Shown here piece after piece: positions 48,528 to 60,940 of a DNA stretch of 64,000 nucleotides. The DNA is from Siphonodentalium dalli. Its lineage: Eukaryota; Mollusca; Scaphopoda; Gadilida; Siphonodentaliidae. The DNA is taken from assembly GCA_032622095.1 (NCBI GenBank), contig CP136067.1, forward strand, positions 63,374,893-63,438,892. The letters run 5' to 3'. A model generated the notes under the pieces. That model was not told the origin of the DNA. It worked only from the letters and a program-made list of their open reading frames with translations, and searched no databases. Each line of letters begins with the position of its first letter. Positions within the stretch are counted from its first letter, which is position 1. Both the position numbers and the translations under genes were made by a program.

Positions 48528-48979
48528 CTTTATCTCTAGAGCAGCCCCACAAATGAATTGACATGAAATAAGCAGAGGTCAAGGAAATTCAACTACCAAC
48601 AATGCTGTCTATCTCAATTAATGTTATCAATAAAGGAACAATGCTATTTCGGCCTCTTCTAATGCCATGAATAAGCCTATCCATGCAACCGAATGGTCAC
48701 CTGCTTATTGTGTTATTATAATTTTCCTAATGATTGTATGTTCCCAATATATTCAAAATGAATGTCCATGCATTGCTGGAATTGTATCACTATGATGCTG
48801 CATAACAGGTTACATTTACATACCATAGGTCGTGTAGCACCATGTTATCAATCATGTGGCCTCTCTACACTAGACAAGCATAAGTTTCCACAAAATTAAA
48901 ACTCTATACTCAGTACACAGCATACAACTTTTGTCTCAAACAGCGTTAAGAGTGCAATTTTCTCTGTCTTTATTCTCAG

Positions 48980-49154
48980 ATTGGAACAAGTTTTACGCTG
49001 CTTGAGTGTGGGTGGATCGGGATCTGTGGGGACAATCACACAGTGACACTACATGAGACAGAATGTCACCTAAATGCCACGTGTCGTCTCGCTGATGGAG
49101 AGTATGGGTGTCACTGCAATACTGGGTTTTTTGGAAATGGGACCTACTGCGAAG
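48980..49154 (+). CDS. VWD-C8-TIL-EGF protein, exon G: E-like segment plus EGF
   Basis: A 175-nt exon, phase 0 in and phase 1 out. The first part, IGTSFTLLECGWIGICGDN, continues the post-TIL segment (G.SF...C...C) joined to exon F. The second part, ETECHLNATCRLADGEYGCH then CNTGFFGNGTYC, is an EGF-like module with the expected C-x5-C-x8-C-x1-C-x10-C tail. Acceptor TATTCTCAG, donor GTACTG at 49155. Confidence 0.88.
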
Positions 49155-51468
49155 GTACTGCATGCTTGCAATTTCAGTTTTTGTTCAGCATGATCCAGAT
49201 AATTCATTACAGTTTAAACATATTTTATCATCTAAATCATGCACAGGTATCATGTTGGTGGTGAGAGAGCATGCTATTAAACATTCTATAGTAACAAATG
49301 TCGTTAAATGTATGGCTGATGTAACTAAAATGTAACTTCAGCGTTGTTTTATCTCAGTAGATTTGGAAATTGACCTTCTGAACTTACTGTTACATGCATA
49401 TGGCAGTGTCACATTTTAAAAACATTTCATCTTAAACAATGGCAAAAATATGAGCATGCTCTGAGATATATAGTTTTCAGTTTCCACATGGCTAAATGAA
49501 GCACATTTGTATCGGGCATATAAATATATCAGAACACAAATGTTGGATAATTATTTATTTCAACCGGACAAAGAAAAGAAAAGAAAAAAAACATAATAAT
49601 CCATAATTATCCGAGTTTGAACAATCCTATTAATCCAATAATAACGACCAAGCATTTTACCGATGTAAGTGACATAAACATAAATTCACCAATTGATGTT
49701 CTTCACTAAAATTTGATCTCACATGAAATTGTGCGATATCTGAAAATGATATGCCACATGGTAGTGGATGAGATGAAATCAAATGGTTGATATCCAAAAT
49801 TAAGTTATGCAAAATAGTGAAGCTGTATTCTGAGAATGACAAGAGAATGTGGATAAATAATTGTAAAAATATAGTTTTTCCAAATGGAGATGCATGTTAT
49901 ATGATAAGTTGACCTGAATGTGAAAATGAAAAGAGAGCTGTTAGTATAAATGTTGAATGATGAATGCTGAGATGAAAGAAATTGCATGCATGATCACTAT
50001 GTATACACTAAATGGCCACAATGAGAATCCCTATCTCACATATAAATGAATAACTACCGTAAGGTAGAGTATTAGAATGGAGAAAAGGTGTCCAAATAGC
50101 AAACAAATAACCATATCCATGACCCATAAGTGCCCCAAATATAATAATGTTCCAAAATATCAAGTCCTGACACCAAATGCCGAATATACTGCATGGCTTT
50201 ACAGTGTGCATTACAATGATCTTATAGTATAAAGATGAATAAAGCTACATGGAGAGTAAGTTATGTATAGTAACATATTGCTGGTGTAACTTGCAGAATA
50301 AAATAATGTCCGAGGTAAAACTGCATGTTGGCAGGATATATATGTATTATATAAAAACATGTCAATTATAATTTCAACAATTATCTGAATCCAACTGATC
50401 CATCATCCAATGCAAAGTCATGCGGTACAGTCACTGACACAATACAATAAATGCAGCAACAGTTAGGTCAAAATGTAGACATGAATTATAGTTACCAATA
50501 ATAATCAACAATGCTTTATAAAAAAAAAACGCACACTAACCACAAGCAGAGTGGACATTGGGATAAATATTAGAATTCAAGAAGGCATTTGAAAGGCCAT
50601 TCATCAATTCATATAAAATAACACAACCACAAACAGTCAGCAGTTGTGATAGGGGTTCATGGTATGTCATGGTGGATGGTAGCATTGCCTGTAAAGCCAT
50701 GTTAGTCCAGGAGATATTGGTCGACCTCTGCACCCCCCCCAGGACTCAACTTCACCCCCACTAATTTTCTTTCTTAATGTTTCCTCTAATTTTTTTCGGT
50801 TGTTAACAAGAAAAAAAGTGGCCGCAGAGACTCCAGACAAGATGGCGTCCATCGTGGCGGCCATTTTTATTATATGCACCAGGTCCCTTTGATCGCCGTT
50901 GTAGTAAAGATCATATCACATGCGGTCTTGTTTTCCACTCGATTCGTTATGCTGGTATACAACCCTTACAAATTAACCAAAAATCCGACACCAGAATCCA
51001 ATATGGCCGCTATTATGGCGGTCGCCGAAATGTGAAAATATGCTATTTTTGTGACTTTTCACCACCTTTCGTTTGTCTCTGTGGGAAAATATTGGCATCT
51101 TTGCGTGATGTTATACATTTATCGTATAGAAGAGTCATTGGCGAACACATAGTAACCATAATAGACATTCATTGTGGGATATTTTTGTCCGATATCACAT
51201 TTTCCCAAATGCCGGTATAGTAGGTCAAAGCTGTATCGACACTAATAACGCGATGTAATGTTTCGAATCAATGAATGTCATTGCTATCATAACAACACCC
51301 ATGTATATATATGTGCAGGAGATACTCAAGTTAGGATTCCTCTTATACCTGAGTTGAGGAATATTTACCCAAATCCATGATGGCGGCCAAAATGGCCACC
51401 AGAAATAGAAAAATCGCTGATTTTAACACCAGTGAGCATTATTGTCATGACAACTCCACACCTGCTTA

Positions 51469-54116
51469 GGGAGCATGTCAAAACCTCGTTCGCATATGCG
51501 AAAAAAATGCGAAAATTGTGGCGTCATTGACGTCGTTTTTTCCGACATTATCAGAGTTTTTTCGGCATTATCGCCGCCGTAACGTTGTACGTTTTCTTCA
51601 ATTTTTCGTCATTTTCGCCGTCTTGGTTCGATGTTTTCGCAATTATCGCAGTTTTGTTTCGACAGTTTCCGAGTTTTGCTCAACATTTTCGCCGTTTTGT
51701 TTCGACATATTTTCGCAGTGTTTGTTTTCGTCAAGATCGCAGTTTTGTTTCCGTCAATATTGCCTGTGGTGTCGATATGATCTGCAACACACTTTGTGTT
51801 TCGTCATGGTCGCAGTTTTATACGAATGTGTCGTGAACAGCAAGATGTCGGTGTCTTGCAGTGCTGAAAGTAAACTGTATAGTAGACTCATTGTATATCG
51901 AATCGAAGAACGAATGGGATATGGTGTTGGGCTTTGGTAATGACATGAAAACGGCTGACTTAACCATACAACATTTCATAATGGACATAATGCACCCACT
52001 GAGTGATTCCAACATCAAAGACCTACATCTTTATTATCAACTTTCTGATAGAAAAATCCCAGATAAGCAAAGCATCATATAATAATATATACATTTAAAA
52101 AAACAAGCTTATACCGGACATTAAGCTAATTAATATAAAAATATTTCAGATTTTATTTCATTCACTCATTCAGCAACGTAGTCTCTGACCAAAAATAACG
52201 TGATTTCCGTGGGTTTGAAAGGTAACAGCCTTGTCAACAGCTCACTTCCGTAACTTGGTTGCCACAATCAACAATGCTAACATTTCGCTTGTTGTTTCCC
52301 CGATCAAGTGAATTTGACAGCCAATACATTCGCCATGTACATTCCCGGCGAATACATCATTATTCCTCTAATTATTGTCTCGCTAGAATGTTACACAATT
52401 TCTTGAAACGAAACTCGAGACGTGATAACTGATATACAATGACTAAACTATTTTCCATTTTTCAAGTTCGCGGGCAAGACTCAAAAAGTCAAATGTTCAA
52501 GTGGTTAAATAAAAATCGACGAATCTTGATCAGGTCACCCATGAAAAATAGATATCCGTGACATGCGGAAACTAATTGTTATGGATATTTATTCCTATTT
52601 AAAATAGTTCAGATTTTAGTTGACAATAACATGAATTTCTTTCGTCTATATTTATGTTTGTTTACGTATTCCGAGGGGGGTGATTAGATCCGCCGACCCG
52701 CTCCATGCTTATTGGTTGTAAATGAATCGGATTTGCGTTTATTAATCGGCATTTTTGTATTATGGTACAACTAATTTCCCCAATTTAAGTTATACTATAG
52801 TGTTTACTTCATGCCGACTTCAAGATCAAATAAATAAACATGAACAAAATAAGTTATGTTAATGTTTAAGTATACCGCTGGGTGATTTGTTTAGATTCAA
52901 CAGCCGGCTTCCCATTGTGGTTGTTGATTGGTTGAATGTGAAAAATATTCCCACGGTACGTCACAACTATTAAGGGGAGGACAAGTGACCAATATCGAAT
53001 GGGGATTTCCATGCAAATTAATCTCCGGAGCAAAAGTTACATATGGAGCAGTTGTCCGGGAACCAAAGCAGGCACATCATTGAACAGTCATAACATTAAC
53101 TGGCAGGTGCGCGCTAGGTAAATTATACAATTTTGCAATAAGTAAATTTTGAGAATATTTCTATGTAAATTACATCACATGACCTACATTTGAAAAATCA
53201 ATATAAAATTCAAAAATAAATACACCAACATTATAATGGAACTGGTCACAAGCGGATTCACCAGACAAATACCTGTTGTTTCCAATACCACCTCAAGTCA
53301 CCATCAGAAGTATGTGCAACTCTGTAACTTTTGCTCCGCAGATTTACATGGAATTCCCCATTACAAATTGGTCACTTGATCTCCCCCTTAATTCACAGCG
53401 AACTATGCAGTCATTTCATTCACGGGAGCATGAAGTACTGTGAATTAGTCACCGATGTAAACATTTTAGCCCAATTACATAATGCAGACTTTTATGGTAG
53501 GCTACCGAGTACGCAGGCCTGCACTTAAATATTAAAACACTCAAGTGTTATTTCATAATGTTTTGCGCTCATCGTGAGACGATTTTTTTTTGTGTTCTGA
53601 TGCAGTCATTTCACCGATTTGTTAAATTGACAGAGGGATGTCTTCAGTTCATGTCATAATCTTATTATAAGCCCCGTTAATCGTGCACCGCAATTTAATT
53701 AGCATCCCAATTACCACTCCCAATCACTGTAATCAGGTGAAACTAATTACGTGCCACACCTGAGCACTCTCCCGTAAATATGTCATATATGTAGGCCTAC
53801 CCCAGCGCCAGTTCGCATGCGCGAATTTTATCGCATCCTTTCGATTTAACTTTTCGTCACTATCGACATTTTAAAAAGCGATTTGTTGTCGATGTTACGA
53901 CGTCGATTTTAGCGTTGTCGAAAGTTTCGACATTTTAGTTTGTTGAGCTTTCGACGTTATCGCACTTTTATATGGCCAGTCGCTTTCAATGTTATCGCAT
54001 TATTTTTCGTCATTTTCGACATTTTGTTTTTGCACAATTACGTCGATTACGTCAAAACTTTTTCAACATTATCGACAATATTTTTGCATATGCGAAAGAG
54101 GTTTTGACATGCTCCC
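51469..54116. mobile_element. PIF/Harbinger-like 2.6-kb element, TTA duplication
   Basis: Inverted ends GGGAGCATGTCAAAACCTC, then (G/T)TTCGCATATGC, at 51469 and 54116 are flanked by TTA (51466-51468; 54117-54119). The sister palindrome arm has a single TAA at 62006-62008 (minus-strand TTA), the clean empty site. A TWA duplication suggests PIF/Harbinger. The subterminal zones (51500-51760 and 53820-54080) are rich in degenerate TTTTCGACATTTTCG words in the same orientation at both ends. No transposase was recognised. Confidence 0.8.
52974..53387. mobile_element. TTAA-flanked MITE inside the Harbinger-like element
   Basis: 414 bp with inverted ends of about 85 bp (GGGGAGGACAAGTGACCAAT left; GGGGGAGATCAAGTGACCAA right, complemented), sharing GGAGCAAAAGTTACA. 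TTAA lies at 52970-52973 and 53388-53391. A TTAA target is used by piggyBac-type and Kolobok-type elements. Confidence 0.75.
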
Positions 54117-55505
54117 TTACTATTGTGAGTTCGGAACACTTAGGCGAAGAATTTCCTTGTTCCATATCCAAATAAAAGTTCCCCAAATCCAAAATAGCGC
54201 CCACAATGGCCGACAGATTTTGAAAAATCACCGAAATTCCCTCATATTCACATCATTGGGCATTATTGTTGAGACAACTCCACCCATGTTGAGTTGGAAA
54301 TACTGAGGTGAAGTAATTACCATACATCTCATGCAAGAAATGGTTTTCCAAATCGAAGATGGCGGCCAAAATGGCGACCGAAATTTCAAAACAAGCCTAC
54401 ATTCCTTTACTTTCTTACGATGTGCGTTATTGTTTCGCGATTTCTACCCACCATTACATGTTGATATGGAATATTGATATGAAGTATTCATTAGGGTTTG
54501 GCAATTGATACTCACAGTCATGATCGTGGCTAAACTTGCGGCCAGAAATTGAAAAGAAATCAATATTTTCTCATACTAATTTCAACTTTTTGTAATAATA
54601 TCGGTATGTATGGACAAAACTGTACATAAACCATCTACTTAAACGTATCAAAACGCATAACATAGCTTGTATCCTTCTGGAAAGATGAAAACCCACAATT
54701 AATATCGCGATGTGCCATTTCAAAATCCATTCTACACTTAGCGCCGATAATGGCCGTAACCGTAGGTGCGCCGAATAGTCATATCAGAACAATTACTTGA
54801 TAACAGATTCTGATTTGCCACGTCACGTCCATAATTATCTGGACCAGCTTCCATTTCTTTGTCAGATAAATATAGGGAGACGGGTCCCTCTAATCATAAC
54901 GTTTCAAACAATTCATTATCCGGTGTCTAGCTTACGATTTTAAATATTTGCTAAATATGGGATTTGTGTGTCATCTCGAACTAGGAAGGCATATGGTCGA
55001 TGAGTATACAAGCTTACAGAATGTAATCTCTATGTATGTGTCTCATACCCCATGGGGATAACGACATGTACACCTGGCGAACCAGTTAGCTAGTCACTTC
55101 TCAATAGATGGTTCGTCAACTCACAAACTCAGCGAATGCATTGGCATACGTGGACAACTTCGACAGTGTTTCGAAGGTTGCTAGCTGTCTCATTCCCTTG
55201 GACAGATGTCTATCTGCTAAGGAGAAGACCATAGTGTACCGACTACCCACACTTCTTGACCATGATCCGAAGCAAACTGTGTGACGTCCTAGTCAAATAT
55301 CTCCCAGCAGAGAAGAACAATACTCGCGGTGCTAGTTTGTGGACATGCGCCATGATAGTGGGAATGAAATGGGCCACGGTATACACCACCCCTACACCTG
55401 GTACATGTTTAAGATATAGATTGTCATGTGTGTCGGGATTTTTTTGGTGTGGTAAGATTGTATTTCCACATCCGATTTGAAGCCGTTCTGATTCAACTTG
55501 ACCAG

Positions 55506-56084
55506 ACATTCAATTTTGTCTGGATAATACTATGCTAGCCTCCCTGAAAACAGTCGGATGGACTGAAGGATAATGTCTTTATAGCATGAATGTATGCGTT
55601 TTTGTTATCCTCTCTCAGGGTTAGTGTCAGTATGTGGGCAGTATTATTCAAGAAAATGTCATGAACTGTGGTGCATTTATTTCACTATGTATTTAAAGAA
55701 CAATTTATAGTCTCGATGACAATGGCTGTGGACAGTGGGGAACACGACCTTTATGATCATATAGCTTTATATAACTTTAGAATATAGTAGTTAATGTCTC
55801 ATCCAGGAAAATGGTCGCAATGGTGATGTTACCAAGAAATCAATTGGTGTACCAACGTATGTTGAGCTGAATGCAAGAGCTCATCAACGCAACATTCCTC
55901 TGGATGTTCTTCGCGTTGAACATTTCACCCTTTTGTTGATGGCATTTGTACTTTCTTAAACAATACCGACCACCACCCAGCGTGAGTATGACATATCAAC
56001 CAACTATCAATGATATCGCCTTTAAGACTACACCCAGTCTTGGTGGGGCTTATACAGTAGTAGCCAATGGCACACGCCTGGTCC
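55506..56084. other. Centre (spacer) of the palindrome
   Basis: About 580 bp not shared between arms. An open + strand stretch at about 55810-55950 (SIGVPTYVELNARAHQRNIP) looks coding-like but I cannot assign it to a family. Confidence 0.4.
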
Positions 56085-57673
56085 AGTTGATTAAGAACGG
56101 CTTCCAAACGGATGGGAACATACAATCTTAGCATACAAGGAAAGCAAAGCCACACATGAGATCCTGTCTGAATCTAAAACATACCAAAATAAGGGGCAGT
56201 GCAGTCATGGTCCAATTTCATTTCCACTATCATGACACATTCCCACAAACTAGCACCATGTGTATTGTTATCATCTGCTTGGATCTGTTCGGTGGACGAT
56301 TGCTAGACGCCAACAAGATTGTTCTTAGGATCATGTTCAAGAAGTTTGGGTATATTATGCATTATGGTCTTCTACGCCTAGCAGAAAGCCATCTGTCAAA
56401 TGTCAGGCTTTCAACATCCGAAGCCATATACAGAAGTTGTCCGGGTATGTCAGTGCATTAGATGAGTATTGATGAACCATATATTGAGAAGTGGCTGTTT
56501 GGGAAGATCACCAGGTGTGCATGTTGTTATCCCCATTAGGTTACCAAAGCTGACAATATGCAGATAGATAGTTCCTTCTGAAAGCTATTATACGCATTGA
56601 CCGAATACCTTTCTAGTGTATCACACCAGATAACACCCATACCCCATATGTAGCATCTGAATTATACCATAAGCTATACCACGAATGAAGCTCGCCAAGA
56701 ATAAGGATAAGAATTCCAAGCTTTCGAAACAAATACGTGAGCTGGACACCGGCATATGTATTGTTTGAAACATTCCGATTAGTGGGACCTTTCTGCAAAG
56801 AAGTGTAGAAAACTGATAAATTAATCTGACGAAGAGACGGAAACTGGTCTAGATAATGCTGAATGTGGCAATCATAATAAGCTCAGGTACTGTTTTGATT
56901 CTTGGAAGTCATAATATGACTATTCGGCGCACCTATATACGGTTACGGCCAGTATGGGCCCTTAGTGGAGAATGGATTTTGAAATGTCACATCGCGATTG
57001 TGGGTTTTCATCCATCCAAAAGGCTACGACTTACGCTGGAACTATTAGATGGCTTATATTATGTATCGTTTCCAGGCCTCAGCCTAGGGGTTCAGAACAG
57101 GGAGACTTGAAGTCTCCCTCCAGGAAATTTAGGGAGACTTCAGGAAATTTAGGGAGACTTCAGGGATAAGTGGGGAGTCCTGGGGAGTCTACCAAAAATT
57201 TACAAAAAATTAAAGCGATATTTTTAAAATTATTTTATTCTTTTAATCGATAGCATATAACATGAAATATAATAGCACATGGAATAACATAAGCAACAAA
57301 ACTAACATATAATACATGTGACACAGCTGACAACAAAATGTTAAGATAACAAGATCTATGATATTGTTTTTTATGTTTTATTAAATATTTATCAGTTTGT
57401 TATGATAAATGTATGTTTAAATGAGAAGTAATTATCAGTTAAACTTATTGTAAGTTCTAATATATTTACTGTATAAACTTTACTTTTCTGTTTTAGTCGA
57501 CAATATTAATGTGTACAATTAAGAAGTAATCATCACTTTGTTGTAAACTTATTGTAAATTCTAATATATTTACTGTATAATGTATTATAGGCTTGTTATC
57601 TACTCATTTAGTAACAATATTTGGCACTGAATGTTATCATGATATCAAGTTGGATGTAGAATGTTGAATGACT

Positions 57674-59587
57674 TCAAGTAAGCCTTGTTGAATTGGAGAA
57701 GTGAAATACTCTCCTGTCCTTGACCGATCTCCATTTCAACAAGGCCCTATTGAAGTCAAACTTGGATGCATCCGGACCATCTTCACTAATTATCATGAGA
57801 TCATTTAGTGTTTCATTGTTCATGGATGTTCTGTGTTTAGATTTGATACGGTTTTGGGTTGAGAACCCCCGCTCACACGCAACACTGGACACAGGTAAAG
57901 TGACAGCAATTCTTAATAATGGCAACAAGTGAGGCAAGGTATCAAAATGCTTACTGTCCATTGCATTAACAACATCATTAAAACTTTTCTTATTAGAATA
58001 GCTTCCTACAACCAATCTCTTGTAAATCAGAAACTCTTTCTTACATTCTACTTTGCAATCAATGGAGAAATGGTCAACAAGATCAGACAATTCATCAAGG
58101 CCAAATTTAACAAATGTATCAATAACATCACTAGAATTAGCTTCTAGAATAGAAACAGGTGTATTAAAGCACATTCATTTTCTCAACAATTGCAATGTCA
58201 GTAAACCTATCTTTAAGGTTGGAGATCACATGGCCAACATATGTTTGCATAATGGACTTCACAATGTCCTTCTGCTGTGTATAGTTGGTCAGTTCAACAG
58301 CAGGAGAGTCAACATTGTCCTCACTATTGTCAGGTTTGTCGAATCCTGCAAAACCGTCGATGTTTAACTTCACACTTTCCTTGACAACAGAATGTTGACA
58401 TTCGTTGTTCGGTTGTTCGTATGTCGTTTGTGTATTTGTCGTTGGTATGTCGTTATATTCCTCTTTCACAAAGAAATCTAATTTGTCCATGTAAGATCCG
58501 AGTCCATCTAGAACTAACAAGTCTGACAGGGCTGCACATGTACTGTCAACTGAGGGTTTAATACAACTAAAGTCCAACACATTCGTCTGGAAAATCTTAC
58601 TGAGCTTCGTCAGGAACGGTAGTGTGTCCATCAACATGTGGGTGATACCAATGAATTTGTACTGTCGAATTTCCTTCAATAATCCCTTTGCTACGGCCGC
58701 ACTATCATTCTCTAACGTAACAACCAAAGCAGGGTATGTTCTATATAGAATCTCCACAGCTCTACCCAAACTTAACCAACGCACGGCATGAAGTTGAGCA
58801 AACTTTAGATTCGGCATGTCCAAGAGTGTTTGGATCTCACGTAATTTGTTGCTTCGAAGTGCTGAGCTGCTGAAGTAATAGAAAATACTGGCGACTGTCC
58901 TGTTGTATTTGACTAAGTCTGGAACTAGTTTAGCAGCCTGTGATGATGCCAAAGCACACCGATGTGCTGCACAATGAATTCCCACTAAAGCAGAATTTGT
59001 CCTCTCGCGAAGTTGCACCACAACACCCTTCACACGGCCTGTCATAACACTAGCACCGTCCGAACTAATACCGATAAGTTTGGATTTGTCCAGGTTGTGT
59101 TTCTTGAAGGTAGCAAGAATGACGGTAACGAGAATATCGGCGGTCGCTGATCCACTAGTAATTAATCTCCACATTCTCGAGAAGGCACATCTTGACGACA
59201 CTGTTGTGGAAATATTGCAGGTAAATCAGAAGTCGTTTCTGATTAATACGGTCGGTGCTCTCGTCAAGAATAATACAGCTGATCGCACTTCGGAAAGATT
59301 GTCCTCAAAAATAACATCGGCGATAGCACTTCGAAGGTCAGATAACGATTTGTCACTTTTGTATGTCAGACGTGAAGCTTCTATTGTCTCAACACCCAAT
59401 GAACCAACTAAGTCGATGATGTGTGCGAATTCTTCTTTTGGCAATTCCCGAATGGCGATGTGGTAGGCAGATTTCAGGTACGTCAGGATGTGCTCTTCGT
59501 CTTTGGAGATTTTCTGTTCTATCAATTTAATCAACGGTTGTTGTTTTGTGAGCTTACTTTTGGTGACAGCTGTAATGTGGGTATCGG
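57674..59587 (-). pseudogene. hAT 2 transposase exon 2, ZNF862-like, frameshifted
   Basis: Starts after acceptor GTTGTTTCCAG (minus; first exon base 59587). Blocks in order: ITAVTKSKL, a DESTDR motif (first catalytic Asp, about 59260), SKLIGISSDGASVMTGRVKG (second Asp, about 59060), a GIHCAAHRCALA motif, LHAVRWLSLGRAVEI (about 58770), and PVSSVACERGFSTQNRIKSK (catalytic Glu, about 57860). All three catalytic residues remain, but small frameshifts lie near 59270, 59155 and 58170, the first two roughly compensating. This copy probably makes no functional protein, though decay is slight compared with hAT 1. Confidence 0.85.
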
Positions 59588-60690
59588 CTGGAAACAACAA
59601 AAGGGACTAATGAACAGCTGCACAATAAAGATAAACCAATACAGCCCCCATATAATATTGCTGGGACGAAACAATAGAAACTAACGAATAACTGGGCCAC
59701 GGATAATCCGATTAAGTAATAAAACTTCCACTGAATGAGCAGTGATACAATGGTGACTAATTAATTTATCAACAGGGAGCCAGAGTAGTCGGGATTAAGT
59801 CACTATAATAAGTAATCTATAGCTATCCCTAATTTGGCGCATGCTAACCTAGTTAATTTTAATGTCAACAGAGAATGCGTCTTCAAAAATACAACGAAAT
59901 AGCTGTTACTGAGAAGATAGAGTTGTCCTTCCTGGACTATATTCACGGCTTTCTAAGTACCCGGATATTAATACTCCGGTTTGACTGTATTCTACTCGGT
60001 GCTCCGAACAGAACTACGGGATATAACTCTAATCCATACATGTCAAGTTTCATGACCATATTTCGCCATGTTGATGAAACAAAAACCACGATCAAAATTT
60101 TTTTTTTAAATTATAAATTATTATAAATTAAATTGTATGAATGTTGTTAAAATGAATACAAAAAGTAAATCTCATATATATTTTGAAGACCTCTGTCTGT
60201 CTGTCTGTCTGTTTGTCTGTTTGTCATTAATACAAATCTACGATTCTCGACCAAACGGGACGAAACTTGGTACGTGTGTGTAGTTTGACCAGGCGGTGGT
60301 CGTTGTCGTATTGGCGAGCCCGTGCGACGCCCGTGTAGCGCAGACGAGATCTCGGAAACGGGTGGAGCTATCGACTTGAAATTTGGTATGTGAATGTATC
60401 TTGCCCCGAATACGAATTTTATCGGGTCGCCGAGCCCGTGCGACGCCAGCTTCGCGCATGCGCAGACGAGATCTCGGAAACGGGTGGAGCTATCGACTTG
60501 AAATTTGGTATGTGAATGTATCTTTGCCCCGGATACAAATTTTATCGGGTCGCCGAGCCCGTGCAACACCAGCTTCGCTCATGCGCAGACCAGATCTCGG
60601 AAACGGGTGGAGCTATCGACTTGAAATTTGGTTTTTGAATAGCCCGGACAACGTCGGGCTCATCGGCTAGTAAAATATATTTATACTTAC
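59588..60690 (-). other. Intron of the hAT 2 transposase gene
   Basis: Minus-strand donor GTAAGT (60690-60685) and acceptor TTTCCAG (ending 59588), phase 1. About half of the intron is the Helitron-like copy at 60170-60670. 59600-60169 otherwise holds nothing recognised. Confidence 0.7.
60170..60670 (+). mobile_element. Helitron-like element H9
   Basis: 501 bp: 5' TCTCATATATATTTTGAAG after an A; 3' hairpin CCCGGACAACGTCGGG, eight bases, CTAG (60667-60670), then T. Internal units match H5 (GAGATCTCGGAAACGGGTGG; GAGCCCGTGCGACGCC). It sits in the intron of the hAT 2 transposase, 20 bp from the splice donor. Confidence 0.8.
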
Positions 60691-60940
60691 AAGTGCCATG
60701 TCGAGTGTGGTTTGTTGTTTTCGCCGGGGTCTCATGACCTCGAGAATATGCTGTGTCGAGATTGGCAGCCCTGCAGACGGAACAATACCACTTTTTGTTG
60801 TCATCTAAGACATACCAATCGAACGCAGTTTGAGCAAGTTTTTTGCAGTACTTTTTAGAAGGTGTAACAGGTGTATCACTAGTATTACGTTTCCGTTTAG
60901 AAGACGGGGATTGTGTCGACAACCAAGATGTGAGAGACAT
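60691..60940 (-). CDS. hAT 2 transposase exon 1, TTF-type zinc finger
   Basis: 250 nt from ATG at 60940 to the donor (CACTT^GTAAGT). It encodes MSLTSWLSTQSPSSKRKRN, then TAFDWYVLDDNKKWYCSVC and an HETPAK..NHTRH stretch: a BED/TTF-like zinc finger (C-x2-C ... H) as in ZNF862-type hAT transposases, used for binding transposon ends. It ends in phase 1, matching exon 2 exactly. The reading frame itself continues past the donor into Helitron sequence, which is not real coding. Confidence 0.75.

Larger units (their letters stand above)
40881..48979 (+). other. 8.1-kb intron with Tigger-like and hAT elements
   Basis: Phase 0 intron, donor GTAAGT and acceptor TTTATTCTCAG. It contains the elements at 41301-43589 and 44471-48527. 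The gaps 40881-41300, 43590-44470 and 48528-48979 hold nothing recognised. Confidence 0.75.
50703..55505 (+). repeat. Left arm of 12-kb palindrome
   Basis: From TAGTCCAGGAGATATTGGTC (50703) to about 55505 this is the inverted counterpart of 56085-62708, at roughly 85-92% identity by eye over about 2.1 kb of arm after removing insertions. Much of the arm is diverged units of about 190-250 bp carrying ATGGCGGCCAAAATGGC. Near the centre the arm loses the unit structure and has open stretches (55243-55509, minus) that I cannot assign. The insertion 51469-54116 interrupts this arm. It retains the empty site for hAT 2 (AAAACTGT at 54616-54623). Confidence 0.8.

Noticed and set aside
51518-51940. 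Phe/Arg-rich 140-codon frame as a membrane protein
   Set aside because: It is the translation of the degenerate TTTTCG subterminal array.
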